A stretch of 64,000 bases of DNA from Hydrogenovibrio sp. 3SP14C1 (GTDB taxonomy: Bacteria; Pseudomonadota; Gammaproteobacteria; Thiomicrospirales; Thiomicrospiraceae): positions 1 to 64,000 of the forward strand of contig NZ_JARTLM010000007.1 of assembly GCF_029625905.1 (NCBI RefSeq). Reading direction: 5' to 3'. The notes beneath the pieces are model-generated. The model saw only the letters and a list, made by a program, of their open reading frames with translations. It did no database searches and was not told the origin of the DNA. Position 1 is the first letter of the stretch. Each line of letters begins with the position of its first letter. Shown here one piece after another: positions 10,640-20,116 of this stretch. Made by a program: the position numbers and the translations under genes.

Positions 10640-10657
10640 CCAGGCCTGGGTATTTTT
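10640..10657 (+). terminator. Possible terminator with CCAGGCCTGG
   Basis: Exact CCAGGCCTGG at 10640-10649, followed by GTATTTTTTG, downstream of the rightward CxxCH protein gene and between convergent genes. Confidence 0.5.
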
Positions 10658-10682
10658 TGTTAAACGAGACCAGAAAAAATTG

Positions 10683-11381
10683 TTAAAGCTTTTCAATCAA
10701 CTCTGATGTTAGCCCTTCCAACACCACATCCAATAATTGTATGGCAGCTTCATCAGAAGTAGGAATGGTCGCAGGGTTTTCACTCGGAAATTGCCGACTA
10801 CGCGTATTTGATTGAAACGCTTCTAGCTTAGCATTGTAAAAGCGCACCGGCGTTCCCGGGTTCTCTTTAGCGGTACTCTTCATGAGTTGTTCCAGCCCCG
10901 CCTTGGCAACACCATAAGCACCATAGTAAGCAGGGTGTTCTATAATGTTTTGATCTAACACCGCCACCATCAAGCTTTTATTCGCTTGCTTCAAAAGGGG
11001 AAGGGTTTGCTGAATCAAATGAAAGTTTGCATTAAGATTGGTGTGCAGTACCTCGTACCATTGTGTGTAATCAAACAGGTCAATTGGCGTGAAGGCAGGC
11101 AATGTCGCTGCATTTAAGAAAACCCCATCCAAATAACCATATTCTGCTTTAAGGGTTGAGCTCAGCGCTTGGTAGTGATCAATGTTTGCCCCAAGTAAGT
11201 CCATGGGATAAAGTGCGGGTTCAGCCTTCAACTCGCTTGAGCTGGTAATTTCATCGTACAAATAATTTAAAGCTTTTAAATCTTTATCTAATAAAATCAA
11301 TTGGTTGTTTTCTTTGGCTAATGCCAAACTTAAACTTCGGCCCAAGCCTTGTGCTGCACCAGTGATTACATAAATACTCAT
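10683..11381 (-). CDS. Short-chain dehydrogenase/reductase, YciK-like
   Basis: A 232-residue SDR oxidoreductase. The N-terminal GAAQGLGRSL is the TGxxxGxG cofactor loop. In the catalytic region YGAYGVAKAGLEQL gives the Tyr-x3-Lys pair, and LNAATLP matches the NAG-type motif. The physiological substrate of YciK proteins is not known to me. The start overlaps the stop of the phosphatase gene by 4 bp, and the ubiG - phosphatase - SDR order is the one seen in Pseudomonas, supporting the YciK assignment over other SDRs. Confidence 0.78.
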   Translation of the reverse strand: MSIYVITGAAQGLGRSLSLALAKENNQLILLDKDLKALNYLYDEITSSSELKAEPALYPMDLLGANIDHYQALSSTLKAEYGYLDGVFLNAATLPAFTPIDLFDYTQWYEVLHTNLNANFHLIQQTLPLLKQANKSLMVAVLDQNIIEHPAYYGAYGVAKAGLEQLMKSTAKENPGTPVRFYNAKLEAFQSNTRSRQFPSENPATIPTSDEAAIQLLDVVLEGLTSELIEKL

Positions 11382-12037
11382 AATTGCTCTCGGATAAAAT
11401 GGGTGATTTCAATTGGGGTTTCAAAGAAAAAATTGGCAGGCCAAGCAGATTCTTGCGCGGCTTCTGGCAGATAACCAAACATCGCAGCACCCGTTTGCAT
11501 ACCGGCATTGATTCCTGCCTCAATATCTCTTGGATGATCTCCAATATAAATACAGTTTTCTGGCTTTACGCCGCATTGTTCAGCAGCGAGCAGTAAAGGT
11601 TCAGGGTGTGGTTTTCTGACACTTAAGGTATCACCTGAAATAACGCTTAATGGCTCAGAAGGGAAGGAGAGGTTTTCTAATAACTTTTCTGTTAGCCAAC
11701 CCGGTTTATTGGTCACGATTCCCCAGCTTAGATTTTTATTGGAAATTTCAGCCAGGCCTGCTGCCAATCCTGGAAAAACACGGGTGTGATGGTCAATATT
11801 TTTAAAATAAACGTCCAGGAAATATTGTCTTCTAGCTTCCAGTTCTTCACCTGCTAGCCCTGGAAAAGCAAGTTGAGTCATTGCAAGCCCACCTTGTGAG
11901 ACGGTTTTACGGATATCTTGGTAATGTAAAGGTTGTTGACCGTAATGACGACAGGTTTGATTTAACGCGTAGGCAAAGTCATAAGACGTATCTAAAAGGG
12001 TGCCATCTAAATCAAATAAAATGCATTGAATGCTCAT
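11378..12037 (-). CDS. HAD phosphatase: MupP (MurNAc-6-P phosphatase) or Gph (phosphoglycolate phosphatase)
   Basis: A 219-residue haloacid dehalogenase-type phosphatase. Motif I is FDLDGTLLDT, motif II lies around VTNKPGW, and motif III/IV is YIGDHPRDIEAG. Gph and MupP proteins are close relatives and cannot be separated by eye. Its position between ubiG and a YciK-like SDR is the position of mupP in Pseudomonas, where it serves recycling of peptidoglycan sugars. That context makes MupP somewhat more likely. It overlaps the SDR gene and lies 26 bp after ubiG, so the three probably form one operon. Confidence 0.8.
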   Translation of the reverse strand: MSIQCILFDLDGTLLDTSYDFAYALNQTCRHYGQQPLHYQDIRKTVSQGGLAMTQLAFPGLAGEELEARRQYFLDVYFKNIDHHTRVFPGLAAGLAEISNKNLSWGIVTNKPGWLTEKLLENLSFPSEPLSVISGDTLSVRKPHPEPLLLAAEQCGVKPENCIYIGDHPRDIEAGINAGMQTGAAMFGYLPEAAQESAWPANFFFETPIEITHFIREQL

Positions 12038-12063
12038 GCTTTCTCTCTTGTTTCACGGAATTG

Positions 12064-12789
12064 TTAAATAGTCGGCTTTTGATAAGCCAGCAGATAGTTG
12101 ACGTCAAGACTTTCTGTCAGACGATATCGCTTTAAAAGAGGGTTAAAATCAATGCCGGCACCTTCTTTTAGGAACAGATCAGCTTGTCGAGCCATTGCAT
12201 CCAGCTCTGAAGGTTGGATAAATTTCTCATGCGTATGAGTGCCTTTAGGAACCAAATTAAGCATCTGTTCAGCAGCGAAGATGGCCAATAGGTAAGACTT
12301 GTAGTTACGATTCAATGTTGAGAAAAACACCCAACCTCCTGGTTTAACTGCTTTCGCAGCGGCTTGAATAATCGATGCCGGATCAGGTACATGTTCCAAC
12401 ATTTCCATACAGGTCACAATATCGTATTGCTCTTCGTGAGTCTGGGCATGGTCTTCGGCTGAAATCAGGTGGTAATTCACCTTGGTTTCCGTATCTAGGC
12501 TGTGCAAGCGTGCCACGGTTAACACGTCTTCCGCCAAATCGATACCAGTGACATCGCCACCTTCCTTTGCTAACGATTCTGATAAAATTCCGCCGCCACA
12601 ACCAATGTCTAAAATAGCTTTACTTTCAACTGGTTGGAACTGCTTAATAAACTCAACTCGAAGAGGGTTTATTTTGTGCAGCGCGCCAAACTCACCGGAT
12701 TCATCCCACCATGTATTTGCTAGCTGGTTAAAGTTGTTTAATTCAGATGGGTCTGCATTTTTATGATGATTAAAGTCAGCTTGTGACAT
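12064..12789 (-). CDS. ubiG: Ubiquinone biosynthesis O-methyltransferase UbiG
   Basis: SAM-dependent methyltransferase that performs both O-methylations in ubiquinone synthesis. The protein is about 241 residues. Motif I is LDIGCGGGILSE; the segment NQLANTWWDESGEFGALHKINPLR is diagnostic for UbiG. I chose the ATG at 12789 over a TTG at 12810 because GAGGT sits at a good distance upstream of the ATG. First gene of the ubiG-mupP-yciK operon, divergent from gyrA with about 280 bp between them. Confidence 0.93.
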   Translation of the reverse strand: MSQADFNHHKNADPSELNNFNQLANTWWDESGEFGALHKINPLRVEFIKQFQPVESKAILDIGCGGGILSESLAKEGGDVTGIDLAEDVLTVARLHSLDTETKVNYHLISAEDHAQTHEEQYDIVTCMEMLEHVPDPASIIQAAAKAVKPGGWVFFSTLNRNYKSYLLAIFAAEQMLNLVPKGTHTHEKFIQPSELDAMARQADLFLKEGAGIDFNPLLKRYRLTESLDVNYLLAYQKPTI

Positions 12790-13026
12790 GCGTACCTCTG
12801 TGCCAGACAATTAAAAAATTGACGTGATTATAGCAATTAGTCAGTTTTTTATTTAATTTAATCGATGTAACAATATGAAATCGACCTTCTTTTCGACCTT
12901 GGGTGCGACCCATAAAATTAAGTAAAAACAAGTAACACACCATTCTAAAGAAGCATTGTTGCTTATTTATTATAATTTTTACGCTTCAATCATCATAAAA
13001 CCTAGAGGAAATGGTTTAATTTGGGG

Positions 13027-13032
13027 TATAAT
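13027..13032 (+). promoter_or_regulatory. Candidate gyrA -10 element
   Basis: TATAAT, a perfect -10 hexamer, lies 39 bp upstream of the gyrA ATG. The expected -35 position (about 13004-13009) has no good match, so promoter strength is uncertain. The 12790-13070 interval otherwise holds only AT-rich sequence. Confidence 0.5.
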
Positions 13033-13070
13033 GCTTAGTCAATTTCAACTAAAAAGAAAACTGTAATTCT

Positions 13071-15692
13071 ATGTCAGATTTTGCGAGAGAAATTCTACCA
13101 ATCTCATTAGAAGATGAGATGCAACAATCTTATCTAAGTTATGCGATGAGTGTTATTGTCGGGCGAGCTTTGCCTGATGTCAGAGATGGTTTGAAACCTG
13201 TTCACCGACGCGTTCTATACGCAATGAATGAATTAGGGAACTCTTGGAATAAACCCTATAAGAAATCAGCCCGTATCGTCGGTGATGTAATCGGTAAATA
13301 TCACCCGCATGGTGACACTGCAGTTTACGACACGATTGTACGTATGGCGCAGCCTTTCTCGCTACGTTACATGCTGGTTGATGGTCAAGGGAACTTTGGT
13401 TCGATTGATGGTGACTCGCCTGCAGCTATGCGTTATACCGAAGTACGCATGTCGAAAATCGCGCATGAACTGCTCGCAGATTTAGACAAAGAAACAGTCA
13501 ACTTCACCCCGAACTATGACGGGTCTGAATCTGAACCAGATGTCTTGCCAACACGCATTCCAAACTTGTTGGTAAACGGTTCTTCAGGGATCGCTGTCGG
13601 GATGGCAACTAACATTCCGCCTCATAACCTAAATGAAACGGTAAGTGCTTGTATTGGTCTGATTGATAACCCAGAACTGACCATCTCAGACTTAATGGAA
13701 TTCTTACCAGGACCGGATTTCCCAACTTATGGGATTATCAACGGAACAAAAGGGATTCGTGAAGCTTATGAGACTGGCCGTGGCCGTGTTCAGATGCGAG
13801 CTAGAACCAGCATCGAAATGGATAAGAACGGAAAAGCTTCGATTATCGTTCACGAAATTCCTTATCAGGTTAACAAAGCCAAGTTGATTGAGCGAATTGC
13901 TGAATTGGTAAAAGAGAAAAAAATTGAAGGGATTTCAGCCCTACGTGATGAGTCCGATAAAGACGGGATGCGTATTGTTGTTGAAGTCAAACGTGGAGAA
14001 GTCCCTGAGGTTTTAATCAACAACCTTTACAAACAGACGACCATGCAAACCGTATTCGGTATCAATATGGTTGCTTTGATTAATGGTCAGCCTAAACTCT
14101 TAAACCTTAAAGATGTTCTAGAAGCCTTTATTCGCCACCGCCGTGAAGTGGTTACGCGTCGTACGATCTATGATCTTCGAAAAGCACGAGAAAAAGCACA
14201 CATATTAGAAGGGTTGGCTCTGGCTCTAAACAATATCGATGAGATGATTGAACTCATCAAAGCCTCTCCAAGCCCAGCTGTCGCCAAAGAGCGCATGCTG
14301 GAAAGAGACTGGTCTATCGGTAACGTTGAGCAACTTCTAGAAAAAGTTGAAATGAAAGACGTTCGCCCAGAAGACCTTCCAGAAGGGTTTGGAGCGGATG
14401 GAAGCGGCATTTACAAACTTTCACCGACACAAGCACAAGCTATCCTGGAAATGCGCCTGCATCGCTTAACAGGGTTAGAGCAAGACAAGATTATTGCTGA
14501 ATATCGTGATTTAGTTCTTAAAATCGCCGAGTTTCTGGAGATTTTACGTAACCCAGATCGTTTAACCGAAGTGGTGCGGGAAGAACTTGAGGAAGTTGTT
14601 GAAAGCTTTGGCGATCAACGTCGAACTGAGATTGATCATAGTTATCAAGACATTGATGCTGAAGACTTGATCGCAGTAGAAAACCGTATTGTGACTTTGT
14701 CACGTGACGGTTATATCAAAACACAACCTCTTTCTGACTACCAAGCACAACGACGTGGTGGGCGTGGTAAATCAGCTACACAAATGAAAGAAGATGACGA
14801 AATTGGTCAAATGCTTGTGGCCAGCACGCATGATATGCTGCTGTGCTTCTCTAACCGCGGTAAATTGTACTGGCAAAAAACCTGGCAGCTACCATTGGCT
14901 AGTCGCGGTTCAAAAGGAAAGCCAATTGTAAATGTCTTGCCTTTGGAAACAGGGGAACATATTACTTCGATTCTTCCTGTATCAGAGTTCTCAGATGGTT
15001 ATTATGTCTTTATGGCAACAAAACAATCTACTGTCAAGCGTGTTGCTTTGTCAGATTTCTCTCGTCCAAGAGCCAACGGAATCATTGCGGTTGACTTGTT
15101 AGACGATGATGAGCTGGTAGGTACTGCCATTACAGATGGTGAACAAGATATTATGCTATTCAGCAATATCGGTAAAGCCATCCGATTTGATGAAAATGAT
15201 GTACGTGTTATGGGGCGTCAGGCACGAGGTGTGCGCGGCATGAAGCTAAAAGAAGGCATGTCTATCATCAGTATGCAGGTTGCACGCAAAGACACCTTAA
15301 TCCTAACAGCCACTGAGCATGGTTATGGTAAGTGCACGCCTGTAGATGACTATTCAACCATCAACCGTGGTGGGCAAGGGGTCATCTCAATCAAGACCTC
15401 TGACCGAAATGGTAATGTTGTTTATTCTGTCGCTGTAACCCCTGATCAGGAGGTTGTACTGATTACCAATAAAGGTACTTTGGTACGTACACGAGTTGCA
15501 GAAGTTTCAGTTGTCGGTCGAAACACCCAAGGTGTTAAATTAATTAACGTCGGTAAAGGTGAAATGGTCGTCGGGCTTGCGGTTGTTGATGTTCAAGAAG
15601 ATGAGCTTCCCGAGATCGATGAAGATGAACTTCCGGAATCGTCTGAATCTCCGGTTATTTCTTCAGAAAACGAGACTGAACAGCAAGATTAA
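13071..15692 (+). CDS. gyrA: DNA gyrase subunit A
   Basis: GyrA, 873 residues, is the DNA-breaking and -rejoining subunit of gyrase, which introduces negative supercoils. The catalytic tyrosine is Tyr122 in [10 protein letters not shown]. In the quinolone-determining region, the position equivalent to E. coli Ser83 is Thr83 (HGDTAVYD) and Asp87 is kept; Thr83 is the natural residue in some species such as Pseudomonas. The C-terminal part has the beta-pinwheel with the GyrA box QRRGGRGK near residue 560. The C-terminal tail is acidic (repeated DELPE-type blocks). Confidence 0.98.
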   Translation: MSDFAREILPISLEDEMQQSYLSYAMSVIVGRALPDVRDGLKPVHRRVLYAMNELGNSWNKPYKKSARIVGDVIGKYHPHGDTAVYDTIVRMAQPFSLRYMLVDGQGNFGSIDGDSPAAMRYTEVRMSKIAHELLADLDKETVNFTPNYDGSESEPDVLPTRIPNLLVNGSSGIAVGMATNIPPHNLNETVSACIGLIDNPELTISDLMEFLPGPDFPTYGIINGTKGIREAYETGRGRVQMRARTSIEMDKNGKASIIVHEIPYQVNKAKLIERIAELVKEKKIEGISALRDESDKDGMRIVVEVKRGEVPEVLINNLYKQTTMQTVFGINMVALINGQPKLLNLKDVLEAFIRHRREVVTRRTIYDLRKAREKAHILEGLALALNNIDEMIELIKASPSPAVAKERMLERDWSIGNVEQLLEKVEMKDVRPEDLPEGFGADGSGIYKLSPTQAQAILEMRLHRLTGLEQDKIIAEYRDLVLKIAEFLEILRNPDRLTEVVREELEEVVESFGDQRRTEIDHSYQDIDAEDLIAVENRIVTLSRDGYIKTQPLSDYQAQRRGGRGKSATQMKEDDEIGQMLVASTHDMLLCFSNRGKLYWQKTWQLPLASRGSKGKPIVNVLPLETGEHITSILPVSEFSDGYYVFMATKQSTVKRVALSDFSRPRANGIIAVDLLDDDELVGTAITDGEQDIMLFSNIGKAIRFDENDVRVMGRQARGVRGMKLKEGMSIISMQVARKDTLILTATEHGYGKCTPVDDYSTINRGGQGVISIKTSDRNGNVVYSVAVTPDQEVVLITNKGTLVRTRVAEVSVVGRNTQGVKLINVGKGEMVVGLAVVDVQEDELPEIDEDELPESSESPVISSENETEQQD

Positions 15693-15724
15693 AGATAAGA
15701 TTCGCTTTTTATTCAACCCTCTTT

Positions 15725-15754
15725 CTTGCCTGGTTATAAAGCTACCCAGGCAAG
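15725..15754 (+). terminator. Hairpin after gyrA
   Basis: 9-bp inverted repeat (CTTGCCTGG / CCAGGCAAG) with a 12-base loop between gyrA and serC. No T tract follows, so it may be a weak or rho-assisted stop or an mRNA-stabilising element. Confidence 0.4.
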
Positions 15755-15822
15755 TTCAACCCTCCTATGTTGGCACTAAAGAAAGAGTTTTAACCCCCCA
15801 AAATTTAAGCTAAAGAGAGACA

Positions 15823-16887
15823 ATGAGAGCATTTAACTTTAGTGCTGGACCTGCAATGCTTCCTGAAGCGGTCATGCGCAAAGCACAATCAGAATTTTTA
15901 GATTGGAACAATACCGGTATGTCGGTTATGGAAATGAGCCACCGTAGTAAAGAATTTATGGCGGTTGCACATAACATGGAACAGACGTTACGTGAAATCA
16001 TGGCAATACCTGACAATTACAAGGTTTTGTTTGTTCATGGCGGTGCATCTCTGCAATTTGCAGGTATTCCGATGAATTTAACCTCGGAAAACGATACAGT
16101 TGATTACGTCAATACGGGTGTCTGGTCTCAAAAAGCAATTAAAGAAGCGGCACGGTATGTCAATGTTAATGTAGTTGCAGAAGCAGAAACCTGTATTCCT
16201 GATGAGTCAGAATGGCAACTGTCTAGCGAGGCTAAATATGTTCATATTTGCCAAAATGAAACCATAACGGGCGTTGAATTTCAAACCCTTCCTAAAACAG
16301 ATAAACCTATCATTGCCGATTTTTCTTCTACCATCTTATCTCGACCGATTAATGTCGCAGACTATGGGGTGATTTATGCTGGTGCCCAAAAAAATATTGG
16401 GCCTGCTGGATTGGCAATCGTAATTGTTCGTGAAGATTTGGTCGGTCAAGCACGTTCTGACACCCCGAATCTGATGAACTGGGAAACCTATAACAATAAT
16501 GAATCCATGTTCAACACACCATCCACTTTTTCATGGTATTTAGCAGGGTTGGTTTTTGACTGGATCAAAGAGCAGGGCGGTGTTGAAGCAATGGCTGAAA
16601 TCAATCAACGTAAATCTCAAAAACTTTACGATTTGATTGATACATCGGACTTCTACTATAACGAAATCGAGCCTAACGTTCGATCTTGGATGAACGTGAC
16701 CTTTAAGTTAAAAAACACCGATTTAGATGCCGCATTTTTAGAAGAATCAAAAGCAGCCGGACTTCTAAGCTTAAAAGGACATAAAGCATACGGTGGGATG
16801 CGTGCTAGTATATACAACGCAATGCCAGAAGAAGGTGTAGATGCTTTAATCCGTTTTATGAAAGCGTTTGAAGCCAAATACGCCTAA
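15823..16887 (+). CDS. serC: Phosphoserine aminotransferase
   Basis: SerC makes phosphoserine from 3-phosphohydroxypyruvate and glutamate, and also acts in pyridoxal phosphate synthesis. The 354-residue protein begins with the typical MRAFNFSAGPAMLPEAV. The PLP lysine lies in YAGAQKNIGPAGL. It ends with the family segment MRASIYNAMPEEGVDALIRFM. It heads the amino-acid cluster and is spaced 41 bp from pheA. AAAGAGA upstream serves as ribosome binding site. Confidence 0.96.
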   Translation: MRAFNFSAGPAMLPEAVMRKAQSEFLDWNNTGMSVMEMSHRSKEFMAVAHNMEQTLREIMAIPDNYKVLFVHGGASLQFAGIPMNLTSENDTVDYVNTGVWSQKAIKEAARYVNVNVVAEAETCIPDESEWQLSSEAKYVHICQNETITGVEFQTLPKTDKPIIADFSSTILSRPINVADYGVIYAGAQKNIGPAGLAIVIVREDLVGQARSDTPNLMNWETYNNNESMFNTPSTFSWYLAGLVFDWIKEQGGVEAMAEINQRKSQKLYDLIDTSDFYYNEIEPNVRSWMNVTFKLKNTDLDAAFLEESKAAGLLSLKGHKAYGGMRASIYNAMPEEGVDALIRFMKAFEAKYA

Positions 16888-16928
16888 TATTCTCCCTTTA
16901 ACTGACAGAAAATTGCTAATGAACCGGT

Positions 16929-18029
16929 ATGATTAACGACACTGAAAAACAACAATTAACCCAAATACGTGATGAAATTGATGCGATTGATTCTGAGATT
17001 CAGACCTTAATTTCGCGACGTGCGGAATGCGCTCAAAAAGTAGCGGACATCAAAACACAAGGTGGAAAAGTTGAAGCAGTGTTTTATCGACCTGAACGTG
17101 AAGCACAGGTTCTACGAGCGGTAAAAGAGCGCAATAAAAGCCTGATTTCTGGTGATGACATGGCGCGTTTATTTAGAGAAATTATGTCGGTATGCTTGGC
17201 ATTGGAACAACCTATCAAGGTGGCTTACCTTGGACCAGAAGGCAGCTATAGCCATGCCAGTGTATTAAAACAATTTGGTTCCTGGGTGCATCCGTATGCT
17301 GTCTCTTCCATTGAAGAAGTTTTTCAAGCTGTTGAAAAAAATGAAGCTCACTATGGTTTAGTCCCTGTAGAAAACTCTTCAGAAGGCATTGTTAAGCAAA
17401 CACAAAATGAATTGCTTTCAACTCCTTTGAAAGTGTCAGGAGAAGTCAGTCTTGTCATTCATCATTGTTTATTGTCTCAAGCATCTCATATCGACAAGAT
17501 TAAGAAAGTCATTGCACATCCTCAAGCATTAGGTCAATGTGAAAACTGGCTTAAAAATAATATGCCAGGCGTACTGGTTGAAGCGGTTGAGTCCAATGCT
17601 TTGGCCGCCCAAATGGCACAAAAAGATGCCACTTTAGGTGCCATTGCTTCAGAACAGGCGGCACAACTGTACGAATTAAACATGCTCGAAACGCATATTG
17701 AAGATCGCAAGGATAATACCACCAAATTCTGGGTCTTGGGCTCAGAAGAAACTGACCCAAGTGGTGCGGATAAAACGGCGATGGTGGTTGCAATGCCGAA
17801 TAAAGCCGGCGCATTATTAAGTGTTTTATCCAGCTTTGCAGAGCGTGATATCAGCATGACAAGAATTATTTCACTGCCATCTTCAGAAACGAAATGGGAT
17901 TACCTGTTTTTTATCGATGTTATTGGTCATCAAAAAGATGAGTCGCTAATGACTGCGATTAAAGAAGTTCAGCAAAAAACGAGCTTTTTTAAATTACTAG
18001 GTTCTTTTCCGGTGTCACCCTTAAGTTAA
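16929..18029 (+). CDS. pheA: Chorismate mutase / prephenate dehydratase (P-protein)
   Basis: Bifunctional 366-residue enzyme that turns chorismate into prephenate and then phenylpyruvate. Residues 1-90 form the AroQ chorismate mutase helix bundle (IRDEIDAIDSEIQTLISRR). The prephenate dehydratase domain starts at YLGPEGSYSHAS and includes VPVENSSEGIV. The C-terminal ACT domain (about 280-360) contains KAGALLSVLSSFAERDISMTRI and the ESRP-like variant SLPSSETKWDY that senses phenylalanine. It sits between serC and hisC, as in Pseudomonas. Confidence 0.95.
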   Translation: MINDTEKQQLTQIRDEIDAIDSEIQTLISRRAECAQKVADIKTQGGKVEAVFYRPEREAQVLRAVKERNKSLISGDDMARLFREIMSVCLALEQPIKVAYLGPEGSYSHASVLKQFGSWVHPYAVSSIEEVFQAVEKNEAHYGLVPVENSSEGIVKQTQNELLSTPLKVSGEVSLVIHHCLLSQASHIDKIKKVIAHPQALGQCENWLKNNMPGVLVEAVESNALAAQMAQKDATLGAIASEQAAQLYELNMLETHIEDRKDNTTKFWVLGSEETDPSGADKTAMVVAMPNKAGALLSVLSSFAERDISMTRIISLPSSETKWDYLFFIDVIGHQKDESLMTAIKEVQQKTSFFKLLGSFPVSPLS

Positions 18030-18058
18030 CTTTGAACCAACAGAATAGGAATTAGACT

Positions 18059-19180
18059 ATGTCTCAGCTACGCTTTTGTGATGAAGTTTTGCCCCATATC
18101 AGTGATATTCAAACCTATCAACCTGGCAAACCCATTTCAGAGTTGCAGCGCGAGCATAACCTCTTGCGTATCTCCAAGCTCGCCTCTAATGAAAATCCTC
18201 TAGGGGCAAGCCCAAAAGCAATCAAAGCGGTACAAACTGAACTCAACAACATTGGTCGTTACCCGGATGGTAACAGCTTCTATTTAAAGCAAGCTTTAGC
18301 CGACTTTTTACAAAAAAAACCTACTGAAATAGCGCTTGGAAATGGCTCTAATGAGCTTCTGGAGCTGGTTGCGCGTATTTTTGCCGGTAAAGATGATGAA
18401 ATCATCTACTCGCAATACGCTTTCGCTGTTTACCCAATCAGTGCTCAAGCCGTAGGCGCTACAGGCGTTGAAGTTCCGGCAAAAGATTGGGGACACGATT
18501 TACAAGCAATGGCTGATGCAATTACGAATAAAACCAAATTAATTTATTTAGCCAATCCAAACAACCCCACAGGAACTTTGTTTACCCAACAGGAATGGGA
18601 GGCGTTTATATCAAGAGTCCCATCCAATGTTATTGTGGTATTGGATGAAGCCTATACTGAATATGTAACGCATGAAGAATATGCAAACGGGTTGGATTAT
18701 CTTGAACAATACCCTAACTTGATTGTCTCTCGAACGTTCTCTAAGGCTTATGGACTGGCGGCCTTAAGAATCGGTTTTATGATTGCCAATGAAGAATTAA
18801 TCGCTTACATCAATCGCTTACGTGCACCGTTTAATATCAACCACTTGGCTCAAGTCGCAGCTATTGCCGCGCTAAAAGATCCCATGTTTGTCAAAAAAAC
18901 CGTCGATTTAAACCGGCAAGGAATGCAAGCATTAACTCAGTTCTTTGAAGAGAAAGGGCTGTTATATATTCCTTCTCAAGGAAATTTTGTGTGTATCAAT
19001 CTTGGACAAGACGCTCTCAACATCAATCAAGCCTTATTAAAAGAAGGGGTTATTGTTAGACCGGTTGCTGCCGACGGGCCGTTCAGTCAATTTTTAAGAG
19101 TTTCTATTGGATTACCAAATGAAAACCAACATTTTATGGCTGCATTGAATAAAATACTCACCGCATCAGCTCCCAAATAA
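18059..19180 (+). CDS. hisC: Histidinol-phosphate / aromatic aminotransferase
   Basis: A 373-residue fold-type I PLP aminotransferase of the HisC family. Visible are the N-terminal SKLASNENPLGASP, the NPNNPTGT stretch, the DEAYTEY aspartate-tyrosine pair, and the PLP lysine in SRTFSKAYGLAALRIGF. HisC acts on histidinol phosphate; in this gene neighbourhood (between pheA and tyrA) the enzyme often also transaminates phenylpyruvate or hydroxyphenylpyruvate. Which substrate dominates cannot be read from the sequence. The gene is 29 bp after pheA. Confidence 0.92.
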   Translation: MSQLRFCDEVLPHISDIQTYQPGKPISELQREHNLLRISKLASNENPLGASPKAIKAVQTELNNIGRYPDGNSFYLKQALADFLQKKPTEIALGNGSNELLELVARIFAGKDDEIIYSQYAFAVYPISAQAVGATGVEVPAKDWGHDLQAMADAITNKTKLIYLANPNNPTGTLFTQQEWEAFISRVPSNVIVVLDEAYTEYVTHEEYANGLDYLEQYPNLIVSRTFSKAYGLAALRIGFMIANEELIAYINRLRAPFNINHLAQVAAIAALKDPMFVKKTVDLNRQGMQALTQFFEEKGLLYIPSQGNFVCINLGQDALNINQALLKEGVIVRPVAADGPFSQFLRVSIGLPNENQHFMAALNKILTASAPK

Positions 19181-19209
19181 TAAATGATAAAAATAAAGAA
19201 GTTAAAAGA

Positions 19210-20070
19210 ATGCGTTTAAACAAAATAACCATTATTGGCGTCGGACTAATTGGCGGTTCATTTGCAAAAGGCATAAAAAAAGCGCAACTATGCAATCAAA
19301 TAACCGGTTTTGGGTTAGATGAAAAAGAGCTTCAAAAGGCCATCAACCTTAATGTCATTGACGATTATTGTTTAGATATTGCTTCAGCGGTCAAAGACGC
19401 GGATCTAATTTTATTATCTGTCCCGTTAGGTGCGATGCAAAAGGTTTTAACGGATATTAAACCCTATGTCACAGAAAAAACCATTATCACTGATGTTGGC
19501 AGCGCAAAGACCAGCGTCTTAACCGCAGTTAAGACTGTCTTTAATAAAATTCCCACTCGTTTTGTAGCAGGACACCCTATTGCAGGCAAGGAAAAAAGCG
19601 GTGTTGAAGCGGCTTGCGATGCCTTATTTAAAGCACATAAAGTGATATTAACCCCTACCTCTGAAACCGATAAACATGCCCTGGAGCAAGTTCAACATTT
19701 ATGGCAAGCTTTAGGCGCTGACGTTTCAGAAATGACACCAGAATTTCATGATGAAGTGTTTGCAGCAACCAGTCATTTGCCACATTTGTTGGCTTTCGGG
19801 TTAGTCAACCTCCTTAATGATCATGAAGAGCTAGGCAATGTCTTCCAATATACCGCTGGCGGGTTCAGAGATTTCACTCGTATCGCGTCAAGCGATGCAA
19901 CCATGTGGCGAGATATATCAATGAGCAACAGCGACTCGATTGTGAAATGGTTAAAAAATTATCAGCAGGAATTAGATCATTTGATTAACTTGGTGGAAAC
20001 TCACGAATCCGATAAAATCTATGATTTTTTCAGTCAAGCCAAAAAAGCTCGCGATACCCACATTCAATAA
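19210..20070 (+). CDS. tyrA: Prephenate (or arogenate) dehydrogenase
   Basis: 286-residue NAD(P)-dependent dehydrogenase for tyrosine synthesis. The Rossmann loop is IIGVGLIGGSFAKGIK; GHPIAGKEKSG carries the catalytic His region, and ATSHLPHLLAFGLV is the second conserved block. It is the stand-alone TyrA form with no ACT or mutase domain. In Pseudomonas this position holds a tyrA-aroA fusion, while here tyrA and aroA are separate genes with 46 bp between them. Confidence 0.93.
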   Translation: MRLNKITIIGVGLIGGSFAKGIKKAQLCNQITGFGLDEKELQKAINLNVIDDYCLDIASAVKDADLILLSVPLGAMQKVLTDIKPYVTEKTIITDVGSAKTSVLTAVKTVFNKIPTRFVAGHPIAGKEKSGVEAACDALFKAHKVILTPTSETDKHALEQVQHLWQALGADVSEMTPEFHDEVFAATSHLPHLLAFGLVNLLNDHEELGNVFQYTAGGFRDFTRIASSDATMWRDISMSNSDSIVKWLKNYQQELDHLINLVETHESDKIYDFFSQAKKARDTHIQ

Positions 20071-20116
20071 AAGGGCAGAGTCCTTTAAAAAAAGATTTCA
20101 AAGTTTAGGAAAGATT

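Noticed and set aside
13071-13340. Thr83 of GyrA as a quinolone-resistance mutation.
   Set aside because: Thr is the natural residue at this position in several wild-type gammaproteobacteria; Asp87 is unchanged.
20021-20116. A longer aroA start overlapping tyrA.
   Set aside because: The ATG at 20117 has TTAGGAAAG upstream, and the extra residues do not look like EPSP synthase.
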